The notes below the pieces were generated by a model. That model saw nothing but the letters and a program-made list of their open reading frames with translations, had not been told where the DNA came from and did no database searches. A stretch of 64,000 nucleotides of DNA from Clostridiaceae bacterium. Lineage in GTDB: Bacteria; Bacillota; Clostridia; Lachnospirales; Lachnospiraceae. Below, one piece after another: positions 40,990 to 49,680 of the stretch. The position numbers were made by a program, and so were the translations under genes. Numbering within the stretch: position 1 is the first letter of the stretch; each line of letters begins with the position of its first letter. The stretch spans positions 248,001-312,000 of the forward strand of contig CABIYE010000002.1 of NCBI GenBank assembly GCA_902362865.1, written 5' to 3'.

Positions 40990-42213
40990 TTAAAAGCCTC
41001 CCCAAATATTATTATAAAGTCCCAAAGTAAATCCCACGCCAATCGCAATATACACAAACACAAGCACAGCATCAATCATCCGGACTGTACCGGACAAAAA
41101 ATCACTGTCTGCAATATCGCGGATGGCACTCACAAATGCAACTCCCGGAATCAAAGGCATAATTGAACCGATAATCATCCCATCCAGCTTCAGCGGCACG
41201 CTGGAAATCTGCATCACTCCTATCGCCAGGATAGTAATCAGCACGCCTCCCACAATATTCATTATTATTTTCGAGATATGATGCTTTTTTGCAGTCAAAA
41301 CCCATACATATAAGATACAGCCAATTACAAATGCTATCAGGCTCTCTTCTACTCCTGCTTTTAAAAGAAGGCCAAAGCATCCGCTTCCCACTCCGGCAGC
41401 AAGTATTTGGAAATAATCCTTCTTTGGCGGAATTTTTTCTATTTGCTCCAGCCTGGCTATTGCTTCATCAAGACCTACCTTGCCTGAAGCAATCTCTCTG
41501 GATAAAGCATTCACTTCTGCCACAATTCCCAGATGTGTCGATGATAACGGAACATTCCTTACCCTGGTATATACTTCCCCTTCGTGATTCTCAGCACTAA
41601 TAATAATTGCATGGCTCAAAGTAAACGTATCCACCTTATCTACATGAAATCGGTTACAGATATGAAAAATTGTTTCATCAACCCGGAAAATCTCACCGCC
41701 ATTTTTCAAAAGAATGCTTCCTGCATCCAACGCAAAATCCAGAACTTTTTTCAGATCTACTTCTGAATCCAGCTTTTTCTTCAGATATACCATATCTGTC
41801 AGCTGTATCCCATCTTCATAAATCGGTTCTCTATAGTTATCAACAAAAAAACCGGCAAGAATATGGGAATTAACAAATCCGCACTTTTCATAAAATCCAA
41901 TACTCTTCCTGCAATTTCCTGTACCCACATACATAAAATCACATTGGCTGCTGTAATGCTCACAGAGATAATGTATGAGATATTTTGCATATCCATGCCC
42001 TTGTGCATCTTCTCTGGTAGCAATATTTTTAAGCTCACATTTTCTGTTTTTCAATAATACCACAACCGCAACTGTCTGTACAATCCCATTCTCGTATAAC
42101 GCAAACATATCCCCAGTGTCCAGATATCTGTCAATCATGTCCTCCTGGGGATCTGCCTGTAATAGTAAATCCAAATATTCCTTTTTATTATCAATAATCT
42201 GCTGAATCTCCAT
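40990..42213 (-). CDS. GNAT acetyltransferase-ThrE exporter fusion (DUF1212)
   Basis: A 407-residue protein from ATG 42213 (GAGG 8 nt upstream). Residues 1-150 form a GNAT acetyltransferase: motif A TREDAQGHGYAKYLIHYLCE and motif B SIGFYEKCGF. Residues about 155-407 are a ThrE_1 (DUF1212) half: ALDAGSILLKNGGEIFRVDE, VDTFTLSHAIIISAENHEG, then about five membrane helices including GSIMPLIPGVAFVSAIRDIA. The partner half follows after 1 nt. The GNAT part is in the same frame with no break. A fused acetyltransferase could modify an exported substrate; this is inference. Confidence 0.85.
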   Translation of the reverse strand: MEIQQIIDNKKEYLDLLLQADPQEDMIDRYLDTGDMFALYENGIVQTVAVVVLLKNRKCELKNIATREDAQGHGYAKYLIHYLCEHYSSQCDFMYVGTGNCRKSIGFYEKCGFVNSHILAGFFVDNYREPIYEDGIQLTDMVYLKKKLDSEVDLKKVLDFALDAGSILLKNGGEIFRVDETIFHICNRFHVDKVDTFTLSHAIIISAENHEGEVYTRVRNVPLSSTHLGIVAEVNALSREIASGKVGLDEAIARLEQIEKIPPKKDYFQILAAGVGSGCFGLLLKAGVEESLIAFVIGCILYVWVLTAKKHHISKIIMNIVGGVLITILAIGVMQISSVPLKLDGMIIGSIMPLIPGVAFVSAIRDIADSDFLSGTVRMIDAVLVFVYIAIGVGFTLGLYNNIWGGF

Positions 42214-42255
42214 AATATAAGCCTCTATATAATATTTCACTAACTAATTCAGCTT

Positions 42256-42261
42256 ATTATA
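42256..42261 (-). promoter_or_regulatory. Extended -10 promoter for the ThrE operon
   Basis: The coding strand has TGTTATAAT, an extended -10 with perfect TATAAT. The -35 candidate TGTAAA, 17 nt upstream, is weak. It lies 43 nt before the proposed start of the GNAT-ThrE gene. Confidence 0.55.
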
Positions 42262-42304
42262 ACACTCTCTCCTTGAAATTTACAGCAGTTTTTTCATTTA
42301 TGCA

Positions 42305-43498
42305 CTACCAGACTCTTCCTTTTGGATAAGCCACAACGCTGGTTGCGTCTTTCGTATATAAAACTCCTTCTATACTGCAATAATAAGGATTATTAGCATC
42401 CACCTCAATATAAAACAATCCTGTCAGTGTATCAAAAGAGCCTGGTTCTATATAACAGATATTAGCAGGGATATACACATCCGTAACCTCTCCGCCAAAA
42501 GAAGCCAGTGCTTCCGATCTGATTCCAACGCATTCCGGATCTGACGGCAGATAAAGCAATCCGTCTTCTACAACAAGTTCTCTGCCCGAAACCAGGTAAC
42601 CACTTTCATCATAAACCGAACTGACAACTTCTTTCCATCCGGCATACAGTCTCAGTTCCGTCTGCCCCTGCTCTGCTTTTTCAAAGGGAATCGACGCTTC
42701 CGGATCAAGATACCAACCGGTAAATACTTTTCCTTCATACACCGGAACGACCAAATCGCTCTCACGCAGCCTGTAATTATACAAATCAGAAGAAAAGACT
42801 TCTGTACTGCCGCCATTTCCATCAAAAATTACACGATACTCCACCACGCCATAAGGAAGTTCAAAGCGGTTCTCCCCATAAATAATTGTAAGTATTTTCT
42901 CACCCGGAACAGAAGTATCCAACCCTTCAACCGTACATGCATCCAATGGTACGGCCTCATCGCCCAGTTTGATAGAAAGATGCTTCAGATCCGGTTCACT
43001 TCCGACACAATAATCCATTCTCAGGTTTCCATCCACAATGAATAAAGGCGCTGTTTCCAACAATCCACTCTCTTTACCGCCCGGATAATCAATCACCGTC
43101 TCTATCTCTGTTTCCGGCTCCGCATCCAATACCGCTGTATCTATCTCCACCTCTGCCCTCAACTCAGGAAAATTCGCTTTAGTTCTGCCGCTGGTTATGT
43201 TACGTATTTCATCTTTTAAAACAGTCGGAATAACAAACACGCTTTCTTCCTTTAAATTTTCATCATAAACATTTTCCGGAACCACAAAGCCAGCATCAAG
43301 CAGATTGCTTTGTATCGCAGAGGTAAAGTGAATCGCTGCCGTTTCCTCCTCATAAGGCAATGTAATTTTTTGAACAACAAAAAGTAAACTCAAGATTATT
43401 GCCGTCAAAATAATCCCCGTTACTCCCTTCCGGTAATGTTCATTGAAGAATTCACATCTCATTTCTTCATAGTGCATATATACGTCTTCTGTTTTCAT
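42305..43498 (-). CDS. Membrane-anchored protein with Listeria-Bacteroides repeat and LRR-like end
   Basis: About 397 residues. A short cytoplasmic part is followed by one membrane segment (GIILTAIILSLLFVVQKI) and a long extracellular region. Near residue 230 there is one Listeria-Bacteroides/InlB B-type repeat: YRVIFDGNGGSTEVFSSDL ... GKVFTGWYLDPEA. The C-terminus (IRSEALASFGGEVTDVYIPA, PYYCSIEGVLYTKDATSVVA) resembles BspA-type leucine-rich repeats. It looks like a surface adhesin-like protein. The start is uncertain: ATG 43498 would be nearly leaderless; ATG 43477 is an alternative. Confidence 0.7.
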   Translation of the reverse strand: MKTEDVYMHYEEMRCEFFNEHYRKGVTGIILTAIILSLLFVVQKITLPYEEETAAIHFTSAIQSNLLDAGFVVPENVYDENLKEESVFVIPTVLKDEIRNITSGRTKANFPELRAEVEIDTAVLDAEPETEIETVIDYPGGKESGLLETAPLFIVDGNLRMDYCVGSEPDLKHLSIKLGDEAVPLDACTVEGLDTSVPGEKILTIIYGENRFELPYGVVEYRVIFDGNGGSTEVFSSDLYNYRLRESDLVVPVYEGKVFTGWYLDPEASIPFEKAEQGQTELRLYAGWKEVVSSVYDESGYLVSGRELVVEDGLLYLPSDPECVGIRSEALASFGGEVTDVYIPANICYIEPGSFDTLTGLFYIEVDANNPYYCSIEGVLYTKDATSVVAYPKGRVW

Positions 43499-43504
43499 AG
43501 ACTT

Positions 43505-43533
43505 ATTATAATATCTGTGAAATATTATCACAA
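43505..43533 (-). promoter_or_regulatory. Promoter of the anchored protein gene
   Basis: TTGTGA (43528-43533), 17-nt spacer, TATAAT (43505-43510). Transcription would begin close to 43498, within a base or two of the first ATG. Confidence 0.6.
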
Positions 43534-43536
43534 CAG

Positions 43537-43577
43537 AAAAGAAAGTGGCTTCTCGCCACATTGGCGCGCCACTTTCT
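43537..43577 (-). terminator. Terminator of the grd operon
   Basis: AGAAAGTGGC (43540-43549) and GCCACTTTCT (43568-43577) pair perfectly; a short T-run (TTTTC) follows on the minus strand. It sits 49 nt after the grdD stop. Confidence 0.75.
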
Positions 43578-43625
43578 TACCTTCTTATCCTTGTTCTTCT
43601 GTTCCGGGATAACAGTCCTTCCCCA

Positions 43626-44780
43626 CTAGCTGATATATCCCGCTTTCTTAAGTTCTTCCTCTGCTTTTGCAAGGTTCCCATCTGACACTAAGATAATCGG
43701 TCCCGTGCAGCCCATACCACTCTCTGCATAGATTCCCATCTTCCACAGCGTCTTTACTCCTTCTTCCAGATCCATGATTTCTATTCCTGCTATCTGGGAT
43801 GTTACGATCTCTTTCGCCGGTGCGGTCACTTCCTCTTCTGATGCAGCCGGTTTCTCAGCCGCCTTTCTTGCCGCCAGGATCTCTTTCAGACCTGCCTTGT
43901 TCGCTGCCTCAAACTCTTTTGACGCAACCTCAAAGATTTTCCCTTTTACCAGCTCCGCCGCATACTTGATTGCCCCTTTGATCAGCGGCGCCCCCGACGC
44001 CCTGGAAATAATCAGAACCAGCTGTTCATATCCTTCCCCGATTCCCGGTCCATACCCATATCCGGTCGCTTCATAGCTTCCCCCTGTCGTAAAGGAGGAC
44101 AGCATCTTAATCAATATATTTCCTGACAGCGAATCGCACACCATGACATCCGGCGAGCCCTGGAGCACATCGTTTCCTCTCATAACGCATCCTCCGTCCG
44201 CTCTTGCAGATTCTGCAAATGTAATGTCATATCCGTTTTCTTTTAACTGTTTCAGCGCAATCTCTGTCTGGCGCGCTCCGTCAACATTCAGAATCCCCAC
44301 CGTTGGGTTCGCATTCCCGCATGTCTTCGCAGCAATGATACCGTAAATTGCATTCTTAATCATTCCCTCAATACGGTCTGCACTGGAGGTTCCTGTCGTT
44401 GTGGCAACATACATTTCTTTGCCCTTTCCGGGTGTGATCGCACGCCCCACAGTGGATACACCAATCGGAAATGGAAAATGCATGGTAACCGCACCATCTA
44501 CTTCTTTATTCCTCAGAAGTTCTTCCATCTTCTTGTGGCCTTCTTCTTCATCTGCAACTTTGACAGTCGTTACTCCCTCGGCCTCCAAGGTACCGATGTA
44601 ATAAACGTCTACTCCTTCTTTTGCCGCTGCTTTCGCTGCTTCCATGGCGTTTGCTTCCCCATGCTCACTTCCCATGCCTGTCAGCGCTATCTTCGGTCTC
44701 TTTCCAAAGCTTCCGGTCTCAAGCCCTTCCGCCATCTCCAGGAAGGTGGAGGCAATCATTTTCTCAATACTTTTTGCCAT
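43626..44780 (-). CDS. grdD: Glycine reductase complex component C, subunit GrdD
   Basis: A 384-residue protein from ATG 44780 (AAGGGGTGG upstream). GrdD is the small subunit of protein C, which releases the carboxymethyl group as acetyl-enzyme and, with phosphate, acetyl phosphate. The family resembles PlsX-type enzymes (KIALTGMGSEHGEANAMEAA, GYGYGPGIGEGYEQLVLIIS). The C-terminal SGMGCTGPIILVSDG holds the active-site thiol at Cys358, equivalent to the catalytic Cys359 described for Eubacterium acidaminophilum GrdD. It is the last gene of the operon and starts 12 nt after grdC. Confidence 0.95.
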   Translation of the reverse strand: MAKSIEKMIASTFLEMAEGLETGSFGKRPKIALTGMGSEHGEANAMEAAKAAAKEGVDVYYIGTLEAEGVTTVKVADEEEGHKKMEELLRNKEVDGAVTMHFPFPIGVSTVGRAITPGKGKEMYVATTTGTSSADRIEGMIKNAIYGIIAAKTCGNANPTVGILNVDGARQTEIALKQLKENGYDITFAESARADGGCVMRGNDVLQGSPDVMVCDSLSGNILIKMLSSFTTGGSYEATGYGYGPGIGEGYEQLVLIISRASGAPLIKGAIKYAAELVKGKIFEVASKEFEAANKAGLKEILAARKAAEKPAASEEEVTAPAKEIVTSQIAGIEIMDLEEGVKTLWKMGIYAESGMGCTGPIILVSDGNLAKAEEELKKAGYIS

Positions 44781-44792
44781 ATTCACCACCCC

Positions 44793-46331
44793 TTACTCTG
44801 CCATAAGTGTTGCAGCAAAATCTTTCATCGCTTTTGCGATCAGTCCCTTAACTTCTTCTTCAGACACTCCGGCCTGTGTCCCTTCCTCTGCAGCTGTATT
44901 TCCATGGATAACAAAAGATACCCCGTCAAACAGGTTGGTCATACGCCCAAGGAAAAGGCTTCCCTTCCCGATAATCATTGCATTCCTTATCTTCCCTGCA
45001 AGGATGTCTTCCCTTGCAAATCCGATATACGGAACCCCGGACGGGATATGTCCCTGGGTCGGCGCCCATCCGGTAAGCCCGTGCTCTTTTGTAAATCCTG
45101 CAAGTTCCTTTCTATCCAGCTCGCCCCGTTTTACAGCAAGGGCCGCGATCATCTTATAGTTAGCCAACGGCACATCGCCTGCTCCTGCCGGTTTGGTAAT
45201 GTCCGGGTTCTGCATCTCTGGTGAATATTTGTCAATCTCCGGGATCTTCATCCCCGCCCTGTCAAGCGGGTCAGCGACAAGGCTTCCGATTACATTCTGC
45301 GGCGCAGATCCTGTACCTACACTGTGGCGTCCCAGCATATTTAAATCTATCTCCGGATTCACTCCATCATTTTCAGAAATGACTACCGCAAATCCTCCCA
45401 GGCAGTCCTCTAAAATCGGCAGCCCCTTCTTGATATGATCTTTCCCGTTCATTCCTAGCTTTGCCGTACATCCGCCGGATGTAACAACAACTGTCTTGTA
45501 CGCGCCGGATTTTACTAATGCCGCAGCCTCAATCACTGCATGGGTCGGAGCCGCACAGAAGCCTCTTGCATCAGAGCCAGTCGCGTTGACAAGCCCCGCA
45601 ACCTCTGCCGCCGCTTTTGCAAAGTTGCCGCCGCCCCTCTGGTTCATGTCTCCACATGCTTCCTCCGCACAGTCGATAACATACTCTACTTCCGCTTTAT
45701 CAATTCCTGCATTGCGTACGGCATAGAGAAGAGCCAACACACTGGACGCCTTGCTCATTAAGTTCTCATGCATTACATGAGCGGATAAATTAACGTCAAT
45801 ATCATGGGCTCTCTTTACACATCCTACTAATTTTCCATCATGGTATAAGCCTTCCGCATGTTCTTCCTTTACAAAATGCTCAATCTCACTGAGTTCTACA
45901 CCTTCATGGATTCTGCCTGCAATGTCATCTGTAATGATCGGGTTTGCCGCAAATGCATCTTTATATTTAGCAACAAACTCTTTATCCAGTCTTACAACCT
46001 CGAACATGTCGCTTGCCTGTACCAGGAACAAAAATTCTTCCTGTGGCATAATCTCGCCATATTTACCATAACGGTCTGCCCCTTCTTTTTTCTTGTCATA
46101 CCAGGGGAACTCCACCTCTGCCAGCTCATCGGGATGGACATTACCGATATAGGTCTGGTTCGGCCAATAACTCACTGCTTCCTCATAAGAACGCAGGTTC
46201 TTCGGCACTTCTTTTAAATACTCCGATTCCGGATTCACGATTTTTTCTGTTGTCTGGGTCGTCCCATTATATAAAACCATATCAGGTGTATGTACTAACA
46301 CATAACTTGCACCTTTTATTACACTGTTCAT
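44793..46331 (-). CDS. grdC: Glycine reductase complex component C, subunit GrdC
   Basis: A 512-residue protein related to beta-ketoacyl synthase III-type thiolases. It starts MNSVIKGASYVLVHTPDMVL and has DIDVNLSAHVMHENLMSKAS, RGGGNFAKAAAEVAGLVNAT, GARGFCAAPTHAVIEAAALV-type and VVVTSGGCTAKLGMNGKDHI segments. With GrdD it forms protein C and makes the acetyl thioester intermediate. Length matches known GrdC. A strong 11-bp hairpin separates it from grdA, which may set a lower level of protein C relative to A. Confidence 0.95.
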   Translation of the reverse strand: MNSVIKGASYVLVHTPDMVLYNGTTQTTEKIVNPESEYLKEVPKNLRSYEEAVSYWPNQTYIGNVHPDELAEVEFPWYDKKKEGADRYGKYGEIMPQEEFLFLVQASDMFEVVRLDKEFVAKYKDAFAANPIITDDIAGRIHEGVELSEIEHFVKEEHAEGLYHDGKLVGCVKRAHDIDVNLSAHVMHENLMSKASSVLALLYAVRNAGIDKAEVEYVIDCAEEACGDMNQRGGGNFAKAAAEVAGLVNATGSDARGFCAAPTHAVIEAAALVKSGAYKTVVVTSGGCTAKLGMNGKDHIKKGLPILEDCLGGFAVVISENDGVNPEIDLNMLGRHSVGTGSAPQNVIGSLVADPLDRAGMKIPEIDKYSPEMQNPDITKPAGAGDVPLANYKMIAALAVKRGELDRKELAGFTKEHGLTGWAPTQGHIPSGVPYIGFAREDILAGKIRNAMIIGKGSLFLGRMTNLFDGVSFVIHGNTAAEEGTQAGVSEEEVKGLIAKAMKDFAATLMAE

Positions 46332-46392
46332 TGGTCTTCCACCTTTCTTTGACGGCTACATTGATTATGGCTTCTATCTGCATCTGATATAA

Positions 46393-46420
46393 GGAAATGT
46401 GCTGTCCCCAGCACATTTCC
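46393..46420 (-). promoter_or_regulatory. Intercistronic hairpin between grdA and grdC
   Basis: GGAAATGTGCT (46393-46403), GTCCCC, AGCACATTTCC (46410-46420): an 11-bp perfect stem. On the minus strand only TTATAT follows, so it is probably an mRNA stability or processing element, or a partial terminator. Confidence 0.65.
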
Positions 46421-46439
46421 CGTTTTAGACGCTTAGCAA

Positions 46440-46910
46440 TTAAAATTTACAGAACTCTTCTCTGATGGCGGTCATCTCTCCGATGATATCATCTACGTCA
46501 AGCACCATTTCCATCATGCTTACCTGTTCGTCATAAACAGCTTCGTCAAACTCTTCTTTCATCTCCGGCTCACATACGTGATATACCCTGAGTCCAAGCT
46601 GGACCCCTGTCAATGGACCTGCGAAAGTAGGATCTCCTGCTGTTACAGTTTCTGCTGCAAGCCCTGCAGCTTCTCCTTCTGCTGCGCCGAGAACGACTAC
46701 CAGGTTCTCTGCACCGTATTCTTCAGCAAACTCCTTTACTCTCTTCTGATTCTCTAAGTCCATTGCGCCTGCGCTCGTTCAGACAAAACATTCCGTCGAT
46801 GAAAATACAACTTCCGCGCCTGCTGTTTTCACACATTCAGCAATAGCCGGTCCTGGAATTCCATCACGGTCTCCGATAATTATTGCTTTTTTCCCTTCTA
46901 AAATAGCCAT
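46440..46910 (-). CDS. grdA: Glycine/sarcosine/betaine reductase selenoprotein A (UGA read as Sec)
   Basis: A 156-residue selenoprotein from ATG 46910 (AAAGGAG upstream). It is interrupted in frame by TGA at 46779-46781. Read as selenocysteine, this gives [18 protein letters not shown] with Sec at residue 44, exactly the GrdA redox motif. GrdA takes the carboxymethyl group from protein B as a selenoether and passes it to protein C; thioredoxin reduces the resulting selenide-sulfide. The rest ([20 protein letters not shown]) is typical. A standard frame finder would start at the internal ATG 46763 and lose the active site. Sec insertion needs SelB and tRNA-Sec elsewhere. Confidence 0.97.
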
Positions 46911-46971
46911 AACTATGCGTCTCCTTTCTACTTGTAATGCTTTTATATATGATAAAGAAACTCTCTACTGT

Positions 46972-47289
46972 CTAGATGTATTTCTTAATCATCGCTTCAA
47001 TTGTCTCTGGTGTACAGTCATCTTTTACCAACTCTTCCACCTTTTCACCGCCTTTATAGATTGCCATTACAGGAAGTCCGAGAACCTTCTGTGCAATTGC
47101 AAGACGGCGCGCTTTCGTTGTGTTCAGAGATGTGAATTTCATCTTATCCCCATAAGTTTCTGCAAATTCATGTACCTTCGGCATCAACGCCTGGCATGGA
47201 ACACATCCGTCACCGTAAAAGTCTACGAATACATATCCTTCTGCCTCCAACACCTCTGCCGCAAAATTTGTTTTGTCTAAATCTACCAT
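46972..47289 (-). CDS. trxA: Thioredoxin of the glycine reductase system (CVPC active site)
   Basis: A 105-residue thioredoxin (MVDLDKTNFAAEVLEAEGYV). The active site reads DGCVPCQAL instead of the usual WCGPC; the same CVPC site is known from thioredoxins of amino-acid-fermenting clostridia that feed glycine reductase. The cis-Pro region is GLPVMAIYKGG. It reduces the oxidised selenide-sulfide of GrdA. It lies between trxB and grdA with a strong AAAGGAGGAG site. Confidence 0.95.
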   Translation of the reverse strand: MVDLDKTNFAAEVLEAEGYVFVDFYGDGCVPCQALMPKVHEFAETYGDKMKFTSLNTTKARRLAIAQKVLGLPVMAIYKGGEKVEELVKDDCTPETIEAMIKKYI

Positions 47290-47328
47290 TGGTTTCTCCT
47301 CCTTTTGAGTTCTTATTGTTTGTATGTT

Positions 47329-48273
47329 TTAGAAGTAATCTGACATACTTCTTTCAACCTGTACAGCAGCAATTGCGCCATCTGCCGCCGCTGTCACAAC
47401 CTGTCTCAGGCTTTTGATGCGTACGTCTCCCGCAGCATACACGCCCGGAATATTGGTATGCATGTCATCATCTGTCTTAATATATCCTCTCTCATCCATG
47501 TCGATGCTTCCCTCAAACAGCTTACTGTTCGGGACAGTCCCTATGAACCCGAATACACCGAACATTCCGTCTTCTTCATCTGCCTCTACTGTTGTTATTT
47601 CTCCCGTCTTTACGTTCTTCACTTTCATCCACTGGAGAATGTCGTCTCCGCCCACTTCTTCCACAACAGTATCCCACATGAATTCAAGTTTCGGATTCTT
47701 GAATGCTTTTTCCTGAATAGATTTTGCTGCACGGAGTTCGTTACGTCTGTGGATAATGGTAACCTTTCTTGCAAATTTCGTAAGATACATTGCTTCTTCT
47801 ACTGCAGAATCTCCGCCGCCTACCACATACACTTCAAAATCCTCAAAGAAGTTCGCATCACAGGTCGCACAGTAAGAAACGCCCTTGCCCATGTATTCAG
47901 CCTCGCCCTTACATCCAATCGGACGCGCATGCGCACCGGTAGCAATGATTACATTTCTTCCCTGGTACTCTGCCGTCGCACTCTTTAACACCTTCACTTC
48001 TCCCTCCAGGGAAACCTCCGTTATCGTGTCAGATACACGCTCTGCGCCAAACTTCGCAGCCTGCTCTGTCATCCTTGCTATCAGGGACGGCCCGGATTCA
48101 CCTTCTACAATCTGCCCCGGATAGTTCTCGATTTCATCTGTAATCGCAATCTGTCCGCCGTCCTGGCCTTTTTCGATAATCAGAACGGAAAGGCGGCTTC
48201 TTCCCGCGTACAGTCCCGCCGCCAGACCGGCAGGCCCCGCACCCAGGACAATAACATCATAAATCTTACTCAT
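47329..48273 (-). CDS. trxB: Thioredoxin reductase
   Basis: A 314-residue flavoprotein from ATG 48273 (AGGAG 10 nt upstream; an ATG 9 nt earlier is too close). FAD-binding VIVLGAGPAGLAAGLYAGRS is at the N-terminus, the redox site CATC lies in VSYCATCDANFFEDFEVYVV, and the NADPH-binding GGGDSAVEEAMYLTKFARKV follows. The closing GVYAAGDVRIKSLRQVVTAA is the second FAD signature. It passes electrons from NADPH to TrxA for glycine reductase. Confidence 0.96.
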   Translation of the reverse strand: MSKIYDVIVLGAGPAGLAAGLYAGRSRLSVLIIEKGQDGGQIAITDEIENYPGQIVEGESGPSLIARMTEQAAKFGAERVSDTITEVSLEGEVKVLKSATAEYQGRNVIIATGAHARPIGCKGEAEYMGKGVSYCATCDANFFEDFEVYVVGGGDSAVEEAMYLTKFARKVTIIHRRNELRAAKSIQEKAFKNPKLEFMWDTVVEEVGGDDILQWMKVKNVKTGEITTVEADEEDGMFGVFGFIGTVPNSKLFEGSIDMDERGYIKTDDDMHTNIPGVYAAGDVRIKSLRQVVTAAADGAIAAVQVERSMSDYF

Positions 48274-48319
48274 CTTTGTCATTCTCCTTTTCTTTTAAGC
48301 AGTAATATCTACTTTACTC

Positions 48320-48343
48320 TGCCCGGCAAGAGCGCGCCGGGCA
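48320..48343 (-). promoter_or_regulatory. Intercistronic hairpin between grdB and trxB
   Basis: TGCCCGGC (48320-48327) and GCCGGGCA (48336-48343) form an 8-bp perfect GC-rich stem with an 8-nt loop. No T-run follows on the minus strand; it may tune relative expression of trxB after grdB. Confidence 0.55.
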
Positions 48344-48353
48344 CTTTCTTCAT

Positions 48354-49664
48354 TTAATCAAAAATCGTCTGTCCGTCAACCTCTGTTGTCAAAGCGTCAA
48401 GTGCTTTCTCAACAATATGACGGCGGAGCGCTTTTTCCTCTGCTTTATCCAATGCAGGATTTCCAAGAGGATGTGGGATTGCAATAGCTGGAACAATTCT
48501 GTTCGCGCCAACTGTCATAGAAATAGGAGTTACTGTACAAACATGTACAACCGGAATTCCGGCTCTCTCAATTTCTTTCACCATCGTTGCACCGCAACGA
48601 GTACAGGTACCTCAAGTGGAGGTGAGAATTACAGCGTCTACTCCGTCTGCAACCAACTTCTTGGAAAACTCATCTGCAAAAGCTTTTGCGGATGCAACGG
48701 CCGTACCATTACCTGTTGTTGTGTAGAACAAGTGATGTAATTCTCCGATAATTCCTTCCTTCTCCATATCACGAAGTACATCCACCGGAAGAACGCGGTC
48801 AGAATCTTCGTTAGCATACACCGGGTCATATCCTCCGTGAGCCGTCTCATAGGTCTCTTCGGTCAGATCCATAACGCCTGTAATATCATATTCTCCATAG
48901 TGAGACGCACTGGAACTTTCAATATGATCCGGATTTCCTTTCGGAACGATACCACCAGAAGTAACAAGTGCGATTTTAGCATGTGCAAGATCCTTTACTG
49001 CCGGGTTTGGATCCACTCTATCAAAATCCGGCATTGGGAATTCTGTCTCAAATGGCTTGTCAGCCAACTTTTTAAGCAGCATTTTCACTGCTCTCTGAGA
49101 TCCTCTCTCTTTTTCAAAAAAGTTTACACGAACACCATTTGGCATATAACCTTCTTCACAAGATGCACCGATTGTCTCACCTTTTGCAAGCTTTAATGCA
49201 AGAGGAGCCATCTTCTTAACCGCATCTCTCATACCTGCCGCATTGTTCTTGGTAGAAATCATATATACCTGATTCTTGAACATATCAGCGCCCGGATTCT
49301 CTACATACATACCTGTAACAGCCGGGATTCCAAGCTCTTCCTGAACCGCTGCTGCAATTGTACCGCAAGCAACACCGTAACGGCCTGCATTGAATGCCGG
49401 ACCTGCTATAAATACATCCGGAGCCTGTTCCTTTACCCATGCAAGGATATCCGCTTTCGCTTTCTCCAGATTTTCGTTAAAATATGAGTCACCGCAGACA
49501 ACTGTCGCAATAATCTCTGCTTCATCTTTAAAATTCGTTGTAAGCGCCATACCCGGTCCAACCACTTCGCCAACACGGATTTCTGCCGGATAATCAGCTT
49601 TTTCTTCTCCACCAATCTGTGCAAAGAACTGATTGATGTAATGAACCACTTTAATCTTAGCCAT
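48354..49664 (-). CDS. grdB: Glycine reductase component B, selenoprotein GrdB (UGA read as Sec)
   Basis: A 436-residue selenoprotein. The frame from ATG 49664 meets TGA at 48612-48614 after DAVILTST and continues UGTCTRCGATMVKEIERAGI to 48354. Sec is residue 351, in the conserved U-GTCTRCGAT motif that binds glycine as a Schiff-base partner with the pyruvoyl-containing GrdE fragment. Treating the TGA as a stop would yield two false genes. A 17-nt perfect hairpin just after the TGA looks like the SECIS element. It starts 16 nt after grdE. Confidence 0.97.
48584..48611 (-). promoter_or_regulatory. Candidate bacterial SECIS element of grdB
   Basis: In the mRNA, 11 nt after the UGA, UCGUUGC pairs perfectly with GCAACGA around a GGU loop (stem 48584-48590 and 48594-48600). 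The loop begins 18 nt after UGA and has G in its first two positions, as bacterial SECIS rules require. Confidence 0.75.
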
Positions 49665-49680
49665 GTTCTTATCCTCCCTT

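Noticed and set aside
48354..49664. Two separate genes or a nonsense-mutated grdB
   Set aside because: The TGA falls exactly at the conserved selenocysteine of GrdB with a SECIS-like hairpin after it, and the flanks are fully conserved.
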